Assembly (NCBI GenBank): GCA_032718475.1
Contig: JAUCBJ010004360.1
Location: forward strand, 1 to 33,521
Length of the DNA: 33,521 nucleotides
Reading direction: 5' to 3'
Source of the DNA: Nemertoderma westbladi
Taxonomy: Eukaryota > Xenacoelomorpha > Nemertodermatida > Nemertodermatidae
The number at the start of each line of letters is the position of its first letter. Within the stretch, counting starts at the first letter, position 1. The notes beneath the pieces were generated by a model. The model was not told the origin of the DNA, did no database searches, and saw nothing but the letters and a program-made list of their open reading frames with translations. Made by a program: the position numbers and the translations under genes. Positions 10,245 through 19,885 of the stretch are shown piece by piece.

Positions 10245-11177
10245 TATGTCAATTATTTTTAGAATAATTGAATTTCTGAATATTTTGGGGTTACTTCGTT
10301 ACTTTAACTTACTTTATTACCGTTATTTAAGCAGTAGTCCAACTGACAGTGAGACCTAGTTGTTGTATGGCAGGCCTACTATTTATAAATCGTTTGAGTT
10401 GATTTATAATAGATATATACCCGTTTAAAAGGGGTTTTGACAATATTTGAAATAAATGTTATTATTTCTGGGGGTCACTACACAGAAGCTGAACGCCTCT
10501 CAGTGAAGTGCTATTTATTTGACACTAAAACTGATGATTCTAATTTACCTAAGTTACTTAATACTACGAATTACTTACGATACGGGTGAGATTAATTCTC
10601 TAATTAAACACAACAAAATATTACGGACGAAATTTTTAGGGTAATTTTACAGGAAGTCTACAAACCAGTCTAACAAAGGGTTAGATTTCTGGCTATTACA
10701 AAGGACAGGGTACTACGGTATTTAAATAATAAGTAGTAGTAAATATATTGTACTGTCCAGATAGGAAAATACCACCGCCTGACGACCTATAACCGTATCG
10801 CTATAGGTACTACGTTATGTATCACGGATTGTTCCTACCCAGAAGCTAATAGAGCTAACGAATGTGCCTATCAACCACTTTACAACACAAATATACTGCC
10901 TACACTAATTACTTCGGAAGGCACTGTACTCTAAACCCTAAATTAGGTACAAGTACCGGTATAACAAATAATCAGTAGTTAAATATACTTGAACAGTTAA
11001 AAGAACCACGGCATCTGCTGGAGTGACCGAAGCACAAAGTCGTCAGTCTTTACCTACGCCAAGCAGCCCTGATGTAGTACCGGGGTTAGTTTAACTATAA
11101 CGGTATGTATAACAAGCACAATTACTGTAGGAATAAACTTGGGGACATGAATGTTGCGAATAATCGCATAAACTCTG

Positions 11178-11705
11178 AATAATAAATATTACGCTACCCG
11201 TACAGAATACTCAAACAAATACAAACCAAACGCTGGCAGACTACTATCAAGCCTAAACAAACTACTGTATGTGCAGATTCTGAAACTGTTAGTTAGTATG
11301 CGTGCTAACACGGTAGTACGACTTACTCTTTAAGAGGGGATTGACCTTACAGTGTTGACTGCCCCAACTTACTAACGGCACTTGATCAGACCAACTCTAC
11401 ACACGCAGCAATCCCTTCAGACCTAAAAATAGCTAGACAACAATCCAGCCTACAAATATTTGAGTAATAACTATTACGGTACCTGAACAGACCACACAAA
11501 CAAACACAGGCCAAAACACTGGCAGACTACGATCAAGCCTAAATAAACTACGGTATATGCAGACTCTGAAACTGTTAGTTAGTATGCGTGCTAACACGGT
11601 AGTACGACTTACTCTTTAAGAGGGGATTGACCTTACAATTATGACTGCCCCAACTTACTAACGGCACTTTATCAGACAAACTCTACACACGCCGTAATCT
11701 CTCCA
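11178..11705. repeat. 286-bp tandem duplication in the element leader
   Basis: 11178-11420 and 11464-11705 align with an offset of 286 bp. The best-kept part, from CTGAAACTGTTAGTTAG through TTAAGAGGGGATTGACC, is nearly identical. Flanking parts have drifted. Confidence 0.85.
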
Positions 11706-12010
11706 AACCCAACCACAGTCAGACAGCAGCTCAGCCTACAATTATCTGAACAATCTGAGCAGGGTCACACGCCTTCTGCTCAATATTAGCCTACTAGTAA
11801 ATAAAACTGACAGAAATAGACCTAAGTAAAATCCCAATAAAAACCAGGCGTCCCCGATTTAATATCGAGACCTACCGGTATACAATAATCAAAATCGAAT
11901 AATACTAATGTACTTATACAGCAGTACCGGTACCGGTGATGACAGTTAGGCCTACTGACCCACAGAAGCACCGGTTCAGTTTTACCAGTCACTACGGTAT
12001 TTTGCAACCC

Positions 12011-12112
12011 TATTGCCTACTGCAATAAGATTGTAAACCGTTACTGTTCTCCAGAACAGTATTAAACTGTATTTAATGCCTACACTTGCAACCTTATTGC
12101 CTACTGCAATAA
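12011..12112. repeat. Duplicated hairpin next to the 5' LTR
   Basis: TATTGC-CTACT-GCAATA occurs at 12011-12027. A longer version, TTATTGC-CTACT-GCAATAA, occurs at 12094-12112. Each folds as a 6-7 bp stem with a 5-nt loop. Both copies are preceded by TTGCAACC and followed by AAGATT, so the unit was duplicated with an 84-85 bp offset. Confidence 0.8.
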
Positions 12113-12132
12113 GATTAAGTATAAACTGTTAC

Positions 12133-13393
12133 TGTTCGCGCTTTCGAAGACCTTTAGCAGTTTAACCTGCCAAAATTTATATGTCTTTTAGTTAATTAAA
12201 ACCACTTTAGCATACGACAATAATTTATGCTAATACGCAAAACATTAGCCGAAGTCAGCCCATGCGCGATCATTCACCCGATGGATCTACACCCGGGAGA
12301 CTGAATTCGGATGCTTGAATTGTATTATTACAGTGTAAGGTTGCAGTGTATACCTAATGTATTATTCGATAGATAGTTAATAATTAATCTCTGACAGGTA
12401 TTATTGGCTTTCGGGAAATATTAACAGTTCCTTTAGGACGTGGCGCTTTATCTATTTAAACAGAACTAGGACTTATACTAAACGCAACGATACTGCTTGG
12501 GATTGAAGTATAAAGCGTATTCTTTAGGAAATACTTTGTTACCAATCACAATCATACACACTATTCTGCCGACAGTCAGTACATTTGATCACACATAAAG
12601 AGAGCAGTAATTGACTCACGTAGGGTCTGCTAAATAACATTGGATTCAATACACACCACATTAATATAAATCGCAATTGTTATATATAGCCGGTCTCTCT
12701 AACCTGTAGTGTTATCAAGAAAATTGGGAATTGGGTGATTTATCCGTATTATCCAAATAGCAATATTTCCATCAACAAATATTTACAATTAATAACTGAC
12801 GGTAAAATAACAGTACAAACAATATGATTAATGCAATTAAAAGTATCAAGGTGAGATGAGTGATTTAAGTCAGTGAGTTCGTTTCGTTAGTTAGGTAACA
12901 GTTTATACTTTCGATAATTCAAGCAGTTTACGGTACAGCAGTATCTATCCAAAAATGCCGGTGTTTCTGGCTTAGACAGCAATAACAACAAAGTAACAAG
13001 AAAAAACAGTAAGACTGAACACTCTCCTTATGATCGACTAAAAGCTACACGTCGACAGGAAAAACCGCCCTGATTGGCCCAAGCCAAACAAAGAACCACG
13101 CGGCCAATGGCTGTTTCCATGTCAGCAACCAGCTGCTAGATGTCGTAATATGAATCATCACGGCTAAGCTGTGAAAGGTGGTTGGTGCATTACAAGTTTT
13201 TTGTCTTACCATGTCCGCTAAAACACGTATATAGCAGAATGATTTTTATGTCCGTTAAAACACCTATAAAGGTACCTTGCGGGCGAGGGGAATATATATA
13301 CAGTTAGAAAACCCTTTTTAGAGTATTCCAGCGCCTGGGGGGGAACTGGCCAGCAAAGGCAAACGTATCAGTTATCCCACAAAAGCTTTTACA
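12133..13393 (-). repeat. 5' LTR of the BEL/Pao element
   Basis: Upstream LTR in element orientation, with the same ends and length as 758-2018. It should carry the promoter read on the minus strand. TATA-like stretches lie at 13291-13300 and 12681-12690 and a CCAAT at 13073-13077 (all minus), but none is placed well enough to name a start site. Confidence 0.95.
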
Positions 13394-13398
13394 ATGAC
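13394..13398. repeat. Target-site duplication, right copy (ATGAC)
   Basis: Matches 753-757 exactly. The local sequence has other ACAATGACGT copies (13430s, 13450s), but this copy abuts the LTR precisely. Confidence 0.92.
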
Positions 13399-13511
13399 GT
13401 ATACTGTAATGAACAATGACGTACTGTATATTTATTATTTTTATGAACAATGACGTGCTGTTAATATTAATATAGTACATGATATTGTTAATTTTACATG
13501 TCTATTTTTAG

Positions 13512-13740
13512 AGTGTGGCGGTATATTTTACAATGATTCTGGAACTATCCTTTCCCCTGGTTACCCTTTCGAGCGATACCCACACAATGTCACATGTTAT
13601 TGGAAGATTGAGGCACCGCTGGACAACATTGTTCGAATAAAATTTAATTTATTCGAGTTGGAACCGCATCCTAACTGTAACTACGATTTCGTAGAGATTT
13701 GGTACAACTACACCAAAGCTCCAGCTCAACTGGCGGACAA
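13512..13740 (+). CDS. CUB-domain gene, exon b (first half of a CUB domain)
   Basis: After a TTTTTAG acceptor the exon reads C-G-G-I-F, then S-P-G-Y-P, Y-P-H-N-V-T-C-Y-W-K-I and F-x-L-E...C-N-Y-D-F-V-E-I-W: the full motif series of the N-terminal half of a CUB domain, including the Cys before Y-D. It starts in phase 1 and ends in phase 2 at GACAA|GTAAGT, a strong donor at 13741. Reading on would hit TAA at once. The last 40 bases of the exon (13701-13740) plus the donor form the first unit of the 50-bp minisatellite that fills the next intron. Confidence 0.88.
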
Positions 13741-14869
13741 GTAAGTTTGCGGTACAACTACACAAACGCTCCAGCTCAACTGGCAGACAAGTAAGTTTCT
13801 GGTACAACTACACCAATGCTATGGCTCAACTGGTGGACAAGTAAGTTTGTGGTGCAACTACACCAATGCTATGGCTCAACTGGTGGACAAGTAAGTTTGT
13901 GGTGCAACTACACCAATGCTATGGCTCAACTGGTGGACAAATAAGTTTGTGGTGCAACTACACCAATGCTATGGCTCAACTGGTGGACAAGTAAGTTTGT
14001 GGTACAACTACACCAATGCTACAGCTCAACTGGCAGACAAGTAAGTTTCTGGTACAACTACACAAACGCTCCAGCTCAACTGGCAGACAAGTAAGTTTCT
14101 GGTACAACTACACCAATGCTATGGCTCAACTGGTGGACAAGTAAGTTTGTGGTGCAACTACACCAATGCTATGGCTCAACTGGTGGACAAGTAAGTTTGT
14201 GGTACAACTACACCAATGCTACAGCTCAACTGGTGGACAAGTAAGTTTCTGGTACAACTACACCAATGCTATGGCTCAACTGGTGGACAAGTAAGTTTCT
14301 GGTACAACTACACCAATGCTATGGCTCAACTGGTGGACAAGTAAGTTTGTGGTACAACTACACCAATGCTACAGCTCAACTGGTGGACAAGTAAGTTTCT
14401 GGTACAACTACACCAATGCTATGGCTCAACTGGTGGACAAGTAAGTTTTGTGGTACAACTACACCAATGCTACAGCTCAACTGGTGGACAAGTAAGTTTG
14501 TGGTACAACTACACCAATGCTACAGCTCAAGTGGCAGACAAGTAAGTTTGTGATACAACTACACCAATGCTACAGCTCAACTGGTGGACAAGTAAGTTTC
14601 TGGTACAACTACACCAATGCTACAGCTCATCTGGTGGACAAGTAAGTTTCTGGAACAACTACACCAATGCTACGGCTCAACTGATGGACGAGTAAGTTTC
14701 TGGTACAACTACACCAATGCTACAGCTCATCTGGTGGACAAGTAAGTTTGTGGTACAACTACACCAATGCTACAGCTCAACTGGCAGACAAGTAAGTTTG
14801 TGGTACAACTACACCAAAGCTACAGCTCAACTTGTGGACAAGTAAGTTTCTGGTACAACTACACCAATG
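13701..14869 (+). repeat. 50-bp minisatellite built from exon end plus 5' splice site (23 full copies)
   Basis: The unit starts GGTACAACTACACCAATGCT and ends CTGGTGGACAAGTAAGTTTSTG-like sequence. Units begin at 13701 and then every 50 bp to 14401, and, after a one-base insertion, from 14452 to 14802; a partial copy ends at 14869. The first unit is genuine coding sequence (13701-13740) plus the donor. All later copies lie in the intron and carry the same GACAA|GTAAGT, except the copy at 13901, which reads ATAAGT. Confidence 0.95.
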
Positions 14870-15029
14870 TTGCAAACAACATTATGGGATAGTTGCGTCG
14901 TTACAAACTCCCAAGGTTGTTCCCTTAAATAATCTTCACGTTGCCATTAGTTACAGTAGTAAACAAGTTGGTACAGCGAGATAATATCTCTGAACCAATA
15001 TATCTGTATAAATTACAATGTTTTTCTAG

Positions 15030-15163
15030 AATTTGCGGACACCTGGCGCATATCCCTGTTCACACTTCTGATAGTAACGTGGTGACCTTGATATTCCATA
15101 CGGATCACTCAGTGGATCGTAATGGATTCGAGGCGACCTACGAAGTTATCCACCAACAATCAG
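15030..15163 (+). CDS. CUB-domain gene, exon c (second half of a CUB domain)
   Basis: The acceptor TTTTTCTAG ends at 15029. The exon starts with the one base needed to complete the split codon from 13740, then reads I-C-G-H-L, followed by S-D-S-N-V-V-T-L-I-F-H-T-D and N-G-F-E-A-T-Y, the end of a CUB domain. It ends in phase 1 at CAG|GTAATA. With 13512-13740 it makes one complete CUB domain of about 120 residues, the normal family length. Confidence 0.88.
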
Positions 15164-15523
15164 GTAATAAAACGGATCGGGGATTATATTACTTCTAGAA
15201 CATTAAGAATGCGAGTAATAGAACTCCAAAAACTCGCTGAAAATGCTAAAACTGAACGTCGAAACACAAAAATATATCTAAATCATATTTAGTAATAATT
15301 TCAGTAGGCATATTCCAGAGTATTGCATGAATTTACCTATGAATTTGTCTTTCATTGTGTTTTAGATTTTTTGTTTTATTTTTATCGTTTGACTTAGTAT
15401 TATGAACACGGCCTACTGTAATAAACCATTGTATTTTCTTTCACTATTTATAAATTAGACTAAATTTATGAATTACGAATGTTCAGTACAGTTCTTACAA
15501 TCGATATGATATGGATGTTTCAG
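15164..15523 (+). other. Short intron
   Basis: A 360-bp AT-rich intron between two CUB domains. It has standard GT and AG ends and nothing else recognisable. Confidence 0.75.
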
Positions 15524-15701
15524 CTTGCGGTGGGCACCTTACCTCAAGCTCAGGCAACATAAGTACGCCCAACTACCCTGGAGATTACAACCAGACTTGG
15601 TACCACTGTGTCTGGACTATAGAAGCACCACAGGGGAACCAGATTAGTCTGCTACCAACCACCTATTTCGATGTGAGGATACCTAGTTACTTAATAATCA
15701 G
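15524..15701 (+). CDS. CUB-domain gene, exon d (first half of a CUB domain)
   Basis: After GTTTCAG the exon reads C-G-G-H-L, S-G-N-I-S-T-P-N-Y-P, Y-N-Q-T-W-Y-H-C-V-W-T-I-E-A-P, then hydrophobic residues matching CUB strand positions. Phase 1 in, phase 2 out, at ATCAG|GTATGT. It lacks the Cys-x-Y-D motif seen in exon b: the equivalent stretch is D-V-R-I-P-S-Y-L. The second disulfide of this domain may therefore be absent, as in some divergent CUB domains. Confidence 0.83.
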
Positions 15702-16215
15702 GTATGTTATACTGTTCTATTTATTATAGGAACTGTTCTACAGTACTGTAGGTGTCTAAACCAATGTGGTATATATATATTGTTGTCTCGGCTTCCACAG
15801 CGAGGTCCCAGGTTCGACTTCGACGCAACGCTTATGAGTTTCAGAAAAAAAGGTCGAAACTTGTACGTGGTTTGGAGAGATACGATATATGAATTTCATT
15901 GAATAAAATATAACCTATTCATAAATTTGTACACAACCCAATTAAAAAGTGGGACTACATGGGATTACACCATCTCCCTACAACAATAATTTTTAGCACC
16001 CCCCCCCCCCCCCTTAATTTTCTTCAAATTACAATTAAATTATACGAAATTCGATATGAAGAGAGTTCGATAATTTTACTGGTCTGGCCCCTGGCTGGAT
16101 TTTTCAATTATTATCAAATCATTTATAGCTGCAACAAGCCGTTAAAAATGCCTATTTAGAGACTGCGTGTCTCGCCCTGAGACTTAATTATCGTAAATAT
16201 CAAATTATTTTGTAG
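15702..16215 (+). other. Intron with SINE-like relic and poly-C tract
   Basis: A 514-bp intron. It contains a tRNA-like B-box stretch near 15787-15822 and 15 consecutive C at 15999-16013. No coding signal was seen apart from a fortuitous 66-codon frame across the poly-C. Confidence 0.7.
15787..15822 (+). repeat. Possible tRNA-derived SINE fragment
   Basis: CTCG...CGAG resembles an anticodon stem and is followed by GGTTCGACTT, close to the Pol III B box (consensus GGTTCGANTCC). No intact tRNA fold or A box is visible, so this is a relic at best. Confidence 0.35.
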
Positions 16216-16445
16216 GGATGGAGCACATAAAGACTCTCCAGTAAAGGGTCAATATATCGGTATGATCGACCCGCAGCATGCAAGTCAACAGGTATTCAGC
16301 ACGTGGCCAACCGAATCTGACGATATAATCACATCGCATAGCAACCATATGTATCTTGAACTACGTTACATGGCGATAACTAGTTTACACCATAACTATC
16401 AATCCAAACCGAAATTTTTGATACACTACACTGTCGCTTCAACAG
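16216..16445 (+). CDS. CUB-domain gene, exon e (second half of a CUB domain)
   Basis: The acceptor TTTTGTAG ends at 16215. One base completes the split Arg codon, then D-G-A-H-K-D-S-P opens the second half of the CUB domain. I-T-S-H-S-N-H-M-Y-L-E-L-R and K-F-L-I-H-Y match the late CUB strands. It is longer than exon c, with an insert around W-P-T-E-S-D-D. It reaches phase 1 at ACAG|GTTGGT, a weak donor. If that donor is not used, the frame ends at TAG 16463-16465, with AATAAA 12 bp further on (16477-16482), and this would be the last exon. No further CUB exon was found before 19885. Confidence 0.8.
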
Positions 16446-17177
16446 GTTGGTTGTCATTTGGTTAGAAATGAATTGCAATAAATGTAATATAGTAAGTATT
16501 CCGTGGTGTATCGAATAACATTTACAATACAGTAAAAAATTAAATATAAACGAATATATACAAATAAAAACAGTAAATACATAATTGTATCGTGGTCGGT
16601 CACCTTTCCACAAATAATACCAACAAATCAAAGAAAATAGGTTGAAATAACTATTTCATAATATTATGTGATAGTTCATTACATCAATTCGTTTATAAAT
16701 AACTATTTTCACTTTACATACTGTTCAAGGGCCTTTTCAGCCGTACCGGTATGAACCGAGCGTATTTATGTACCGAGCGTGACGCATATTATATATACAC
16801 AAATAGATGAAGGTCAACACGCTGAAAACTGTCCTACAGTACTGTATGTGTTAAGAGAAAGTAACAATAAACTTACGGGGAAGTTTTTCAGTTCTGTTTT
16901 TATTTATTTATTTATTTTTAACATAAATATATGTATATTGAATGGGGGGGAGAATCTTTTAGGCTCATTAACCCTATTTGTACCCTATTAACCCTATTAT
17001 ACCCTACTTGTACTTTTCATCCGGGGGGACCAAAATACATAGCACCACAAAATAATGATAGTTGCATTATTGCCAGAAAATAGTTTTAACAAGTTTTGTC
17101 GTGATCAGCGACCTCAAAAACCCGAATGCTTCAAAACTATAATTTTTGAGCCCAGGTGTAAAAAATTTATAAAATGA

Positions 17178-17208
17178 CCCCCCCCCCCCCCCCCCCCACC
17201 CCCACCCC
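17178..17208 (+). repeat. Poly-C tract
   Basis: Twenty consecutive C followed by ACCCCCACCCC. It is G-rich on the minus strand. Confidence 0.95.
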
Positions 17209-17500
17209 GGGTCATTTAGACAGTAAAATAGCCTGGGCCAGATAGGCTTTAAACTAAAGAATGCCTGTTTGCCACCATAGGTGATCTTCCACAATACACC
17301 CTTCCACTCTGTTATCCAAGTTGCCTAAGTTCCCATTTAACGACGAGTTAAGGATGAAAGCCAGGGTTGGGCTAGGGGTGGATTTTCATCGGTATCCAGT
17401 CAAGTTATCGAAAAATATTATATTATTGCTATTATTAGAATACGGTATAATTATAAAATTACAATAACTAATACGTAATATTATTAATGTTGTACAAACT

Positions 17501-17520
17501 TACCGAGTTCGAGTCCCGGT
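17501..17520 (+). repeat. Isolated tRNA T-arm-like sequence (SINE relic)
   Basis: GAGTTCGAGTCCCGG matches the T-arm/B-box of tRNA genes with one mismatch in the stem. The upstream sequence shows no D-arm or anticodon arm, so it is not a tRNA gene. Confidence 0.35.
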
Positions 17521-17717
17521 TGCAGCAGAATTTTCTAAATTAGAATCCTTAATATTTCAATAAAATTTGATCTTACAGTATATAATCACAGATATATGGA
17601 TGGATTTTTGTCGTTAAGATACGCTGCATTAGTGAGGTACCGACCGCTATATGTAATGCAGGCTTAGGCCAACTCTCTCTAAGAGTCTGCAGTTAGAGAG
17701 TTTGTAGCACAACACCT

Positions 17718-17737
17718 GTGCTCTGACCACTAAACCA
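17718..17737 (-). repeat. Isolated A-box-like sequence (SINE relic)
   Basis: The minus strand reads TTGGTTTAGTGGTCAGAGCA, matching the D-arm/A-box of tRNA-derived SINEs. No B box follows at the expected distance. It is close to an AACTCTCT...AGAGAGTT hairpin. Confidence 0.4.
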
Positions 17738-17788
17738 AAATTACACACTTACTGATGAGTTACTGCCACTAAAATAGCCAATAATAAA

Positions 17789-17827
17789 CTAAAATAGTGG
17801 TAGAATAACTTTCTGCTACTATTTTAG
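17789..17827. repeat. Inverted repeat, 15-bp arms
   Basis: CTAAAATAGTGGTAG at 17789-17803 pairs with CTGCTACTATTTTAG at 17813-17827, with two G-T positions and a 9-nt loop. A related ACTAAAATAG lies just upstream at 17768. It may be a MITE end or only a local hairpin. Confidence 0.6.
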
Positions 17828-19386
17828 CGGCACAAGTAATAATAGTGTGCGAAAGCTCTACTTTCTTTCTCTGTTTTCTAGAAAATAAAAATGTGGATAT
17901 TTCAGATTAAATAGTCTACTATTTGAATTGAATATTCTATTCTACTAATGCTGTTTACTCAATGTTAAATAATTTAGTGTTCTCAAATATTTCTTACGTA
18001 ACTAGAGAGTCGCTTAACTACCTAAACCAATATTGGATATTGAGTCCGTTTTGGAGTACGCCTTGCAGGCACTCCCACTAAAGTAGCAATAACTTCTGAG
18101 TATGTGAATGGATTTTGATAAAATTACGTGAAAACCTTTACTACTTCGATACTCTTTCAACACACCACATGCAATAAAATTATTAAATAAACTCCTTCAA
18201 AAATATTTCATTTTACTGTTTTCGTCGGTAAAATTAATATAAGTAAAATCAATGCAATCCTACGGGCTAAGTTTTTCCCTAGTGAATAAAGAACTCAGTA
18301 AAGTACAGTAGATGGGGTCAAGAGTTGTTGGGTTGTTCGAATCAAGTTCCAAAGTTATTGAGGAGGCGGGAATTTCAAAAGTAATTTAGTACAGTCCTCA
18401 ACAGTATTTCCGGTACCGGTACGCGGTACAGCAGTACGGTACCTGAATCGTCTACAGGTGGTTAAGTAAAATCAAGGTCTACCGTACTAGAAGTTAGTCC
18501 TGTGATGGGCCAGAAATCAGGCCCAACATAATAATATAGTGGCGCACTTTGAACGCAAATGAAAAAAGTTATCTCCTGCGCAAATTGTCCGTAAGTAAAT
18601 ACTTTCGTTAATTGTATGGATCAGAAAACACCACTAGTCAGCCAGTGCACCAGTCCAGTGTAACATAATTTTTTAACCCATTAAACAGTTAGTTGTGATA
18701 TAGGCCAATAGTATAGCAGTGTAGTGTGTAGTGGTCTTGCCTGTCTTGGGAGCATTCTGCCCTGCCTACATACTGACATAAGTGGAGTGCAGTACCAGAC
18801 CACCAGTTGCCAGCACATGTACCGGGATGTACAGATGTACTTTCAAATGACACAAAACGATTTGATTGTCATATATCTGTCTGTATATACTTAGGAGGCC
18901 TACCTGTAGGTTCTTTTAAAATTCCGTATGCCTCAGGCCTACCAGCTTTTTAAACTTTTTTAAACGTCATTTTCAAGATGTCTAATTACACTCAAAGTAG
19001 ACCTACTCAGACCAAGGCCTAGCTCAGACACTATTCTATTCAGCTATTACAGTATTAAACAGGAGTTGCACTGTACTGCTGTACAGCTGCAGGCCTACTG
19101 AATAGTGATAAAACTGTACTGGTACTGCTGTAATGTAACCTTGATGGTTAGATATAGGCCCGACCCGAATATAAACTAACGCTAGGTTCCACCAGTCCAG
19201 CAGGCTACTACAGTACTACAAACGGTAGCCTACTACCGGTAGTACCGGTACCTCATTTCATATACCGGTATGGTATGTTATGTTATCGAAATTAAAGACA
19301 CACTATTTTAACTTAGAATACAATACAATCAATGTATAATTCCATGAGTGCTAGTTTTTACTTGAACTCATTTTTTAGTAGGCCTA

Positions 19387-19557
19387 TTTTACTCTGATTT
19401 TAGAACTCAGTTTTATACTCTGTTTTTAGAACTCAGCTTTTATAATTTCACTCTGTTTTTAGAACTCAGTTTTTATAATTTCAATCTGTATTTAGAACTC
19501 AGCTTTTATAATTTTACTCTGTTTTTAGAACTCAGTTTTTATAATTTTTACTCTGTA
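19387..19557 (+). repeat. About 35-bp tandem repeat, 5 copies
   Basis: The unit is close to ACTCTGTTTTTAGAACTCAG followed by TTTTTATAATTTC. Copies vary in length by several bases and in a few substitutions. It directly precedes a LINE/SINE-type tail and may belong to the same element. Confidence 0.85.
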
Positions 19558-19589
19558 CTATAATATTGCTTTTAATATTTTATTGATTG

Positions 19590-19725
19590 TTGCCAGATGT
19601 TTTATTTCTGTGCCTAAAGTTACATTGGTGATTTTATCTGTTCTCTCCCCATGTGCCTTGAGAAAACTATAGGAAAAGGCGCTATATAAATATTATTATG
19701 TATTATTATGTTATGTTATTTTATG
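19590..19725 (+). mobile_element. 3' tail of a LINE or SINE (GGCGCTATATAAAT type)
   Basis: TGCCTTGAG...AAAAGGCGCTATATAAAT followed by TATTATTATG-rich simple repeats is the widespread 3' end shared by many LINEs and their partner SINEs in animals. No coding part remains. It lies about 160 bp upstream of the DDX20 start. Confidence 0.6.
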
Positions 19726-19885
19726 TATAGAGGTACTTCAATTTCAATAGTCTAGTCTATTTTTTTCACAAATAGCCTACTTTCAGACTTTATTGTTGTA
19801 TTTTTACAATTGTATAATATTTTCTGATAGTTTCCGTTATACTGGTATTGGATTGGTGTACCGGTAGTAATTGTGTAATTTCGTT

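Larger units (their letters stand above)
9868..12132 (-). other. Long leader of the BEL/Pao element
   Basis: A 2.26-kb region between the 5' LTR and the Gag start with no coding frame. It holds two families of internal duplication (10010-10244 and 11178-11705), many TACCGGTA palindromes, and a hairpin pair near the LTR (12011-12027, 12094-12112). No clear tRNA primer site (a TGG-initial stretch directly inside the LTR, reading minus) is visible; the sequence next to the LTR reads GTAACAGTTTATAC. A packaging signal would be expected here but cannot be identified by eye. Confidence 0.7.
758..13393 (-). mobile_element. Young non-autonomous BEL/Pao LTR retrotransposon
   Basis: A 12,636-bp element with TG...CA ends, 1261-bp direct terminal repeats and a 5-bp target duplication. 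It is read on the minus strand: 5' LTR 12133-13393, long leader, Gag-protease ORF, non-coding spacer, 511-aa ORF, 3' LTR 758-2018. BEL/Pao assignment rests on the Gag region, the zinc-knuckle series, the DSG protease, and the W-R-H...N-P-A-D motif that ends the RNase H region in this family. No reverse transcriptase, RNase H catalytic core or integrase is encoded anywhere between the LTRs. By eye the LTRs differ at one position (G948 versus T12323), so the insertion is recent and must have used polymerase and integrase from another copy. It sits antisense in an intron of the CUB gene. Confidence 0.93.
16446..19386. other. Intergenic or intronic AT-rich region
   Basis: No convincing exon on either strand. 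It holds a C-tract (17178-17208), SINE-like pieces (17501-17520, 17718-17737), a 15-bp-stem inverted repeat (17789-17827), and scattered TACCGGTA words near 18411 and 19232-19270. The rest is low-complexity AT-rich sequence. Confidence 0.6.

Noticed and set aside
13701-14869. CRISPR-like array of regular 50-bp units
   Set aside because: The whole unit repeats, with no unique spacers, and the genome is an animal one. It is a minisatellite derived from an exon border.
17501-17737. A tRNA gene
   Set aside because: The B-box-like part is on the plus strand and the A-box-like part on the minus strand, 200 bp apart, and no cloverleaf can be drawn.
16779-19870. Further CUB exons downstream
   Set aside because: No C-G-G, S-x-x-Y-P or Y-D motifs with splice sites were found in any frame of this stretch.
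19871-19885. Start of DDX20 at 19871
   Set aside because: The codon there is TTG. The first ATG in the frame is 19886, and the five extra residues add no known motif.
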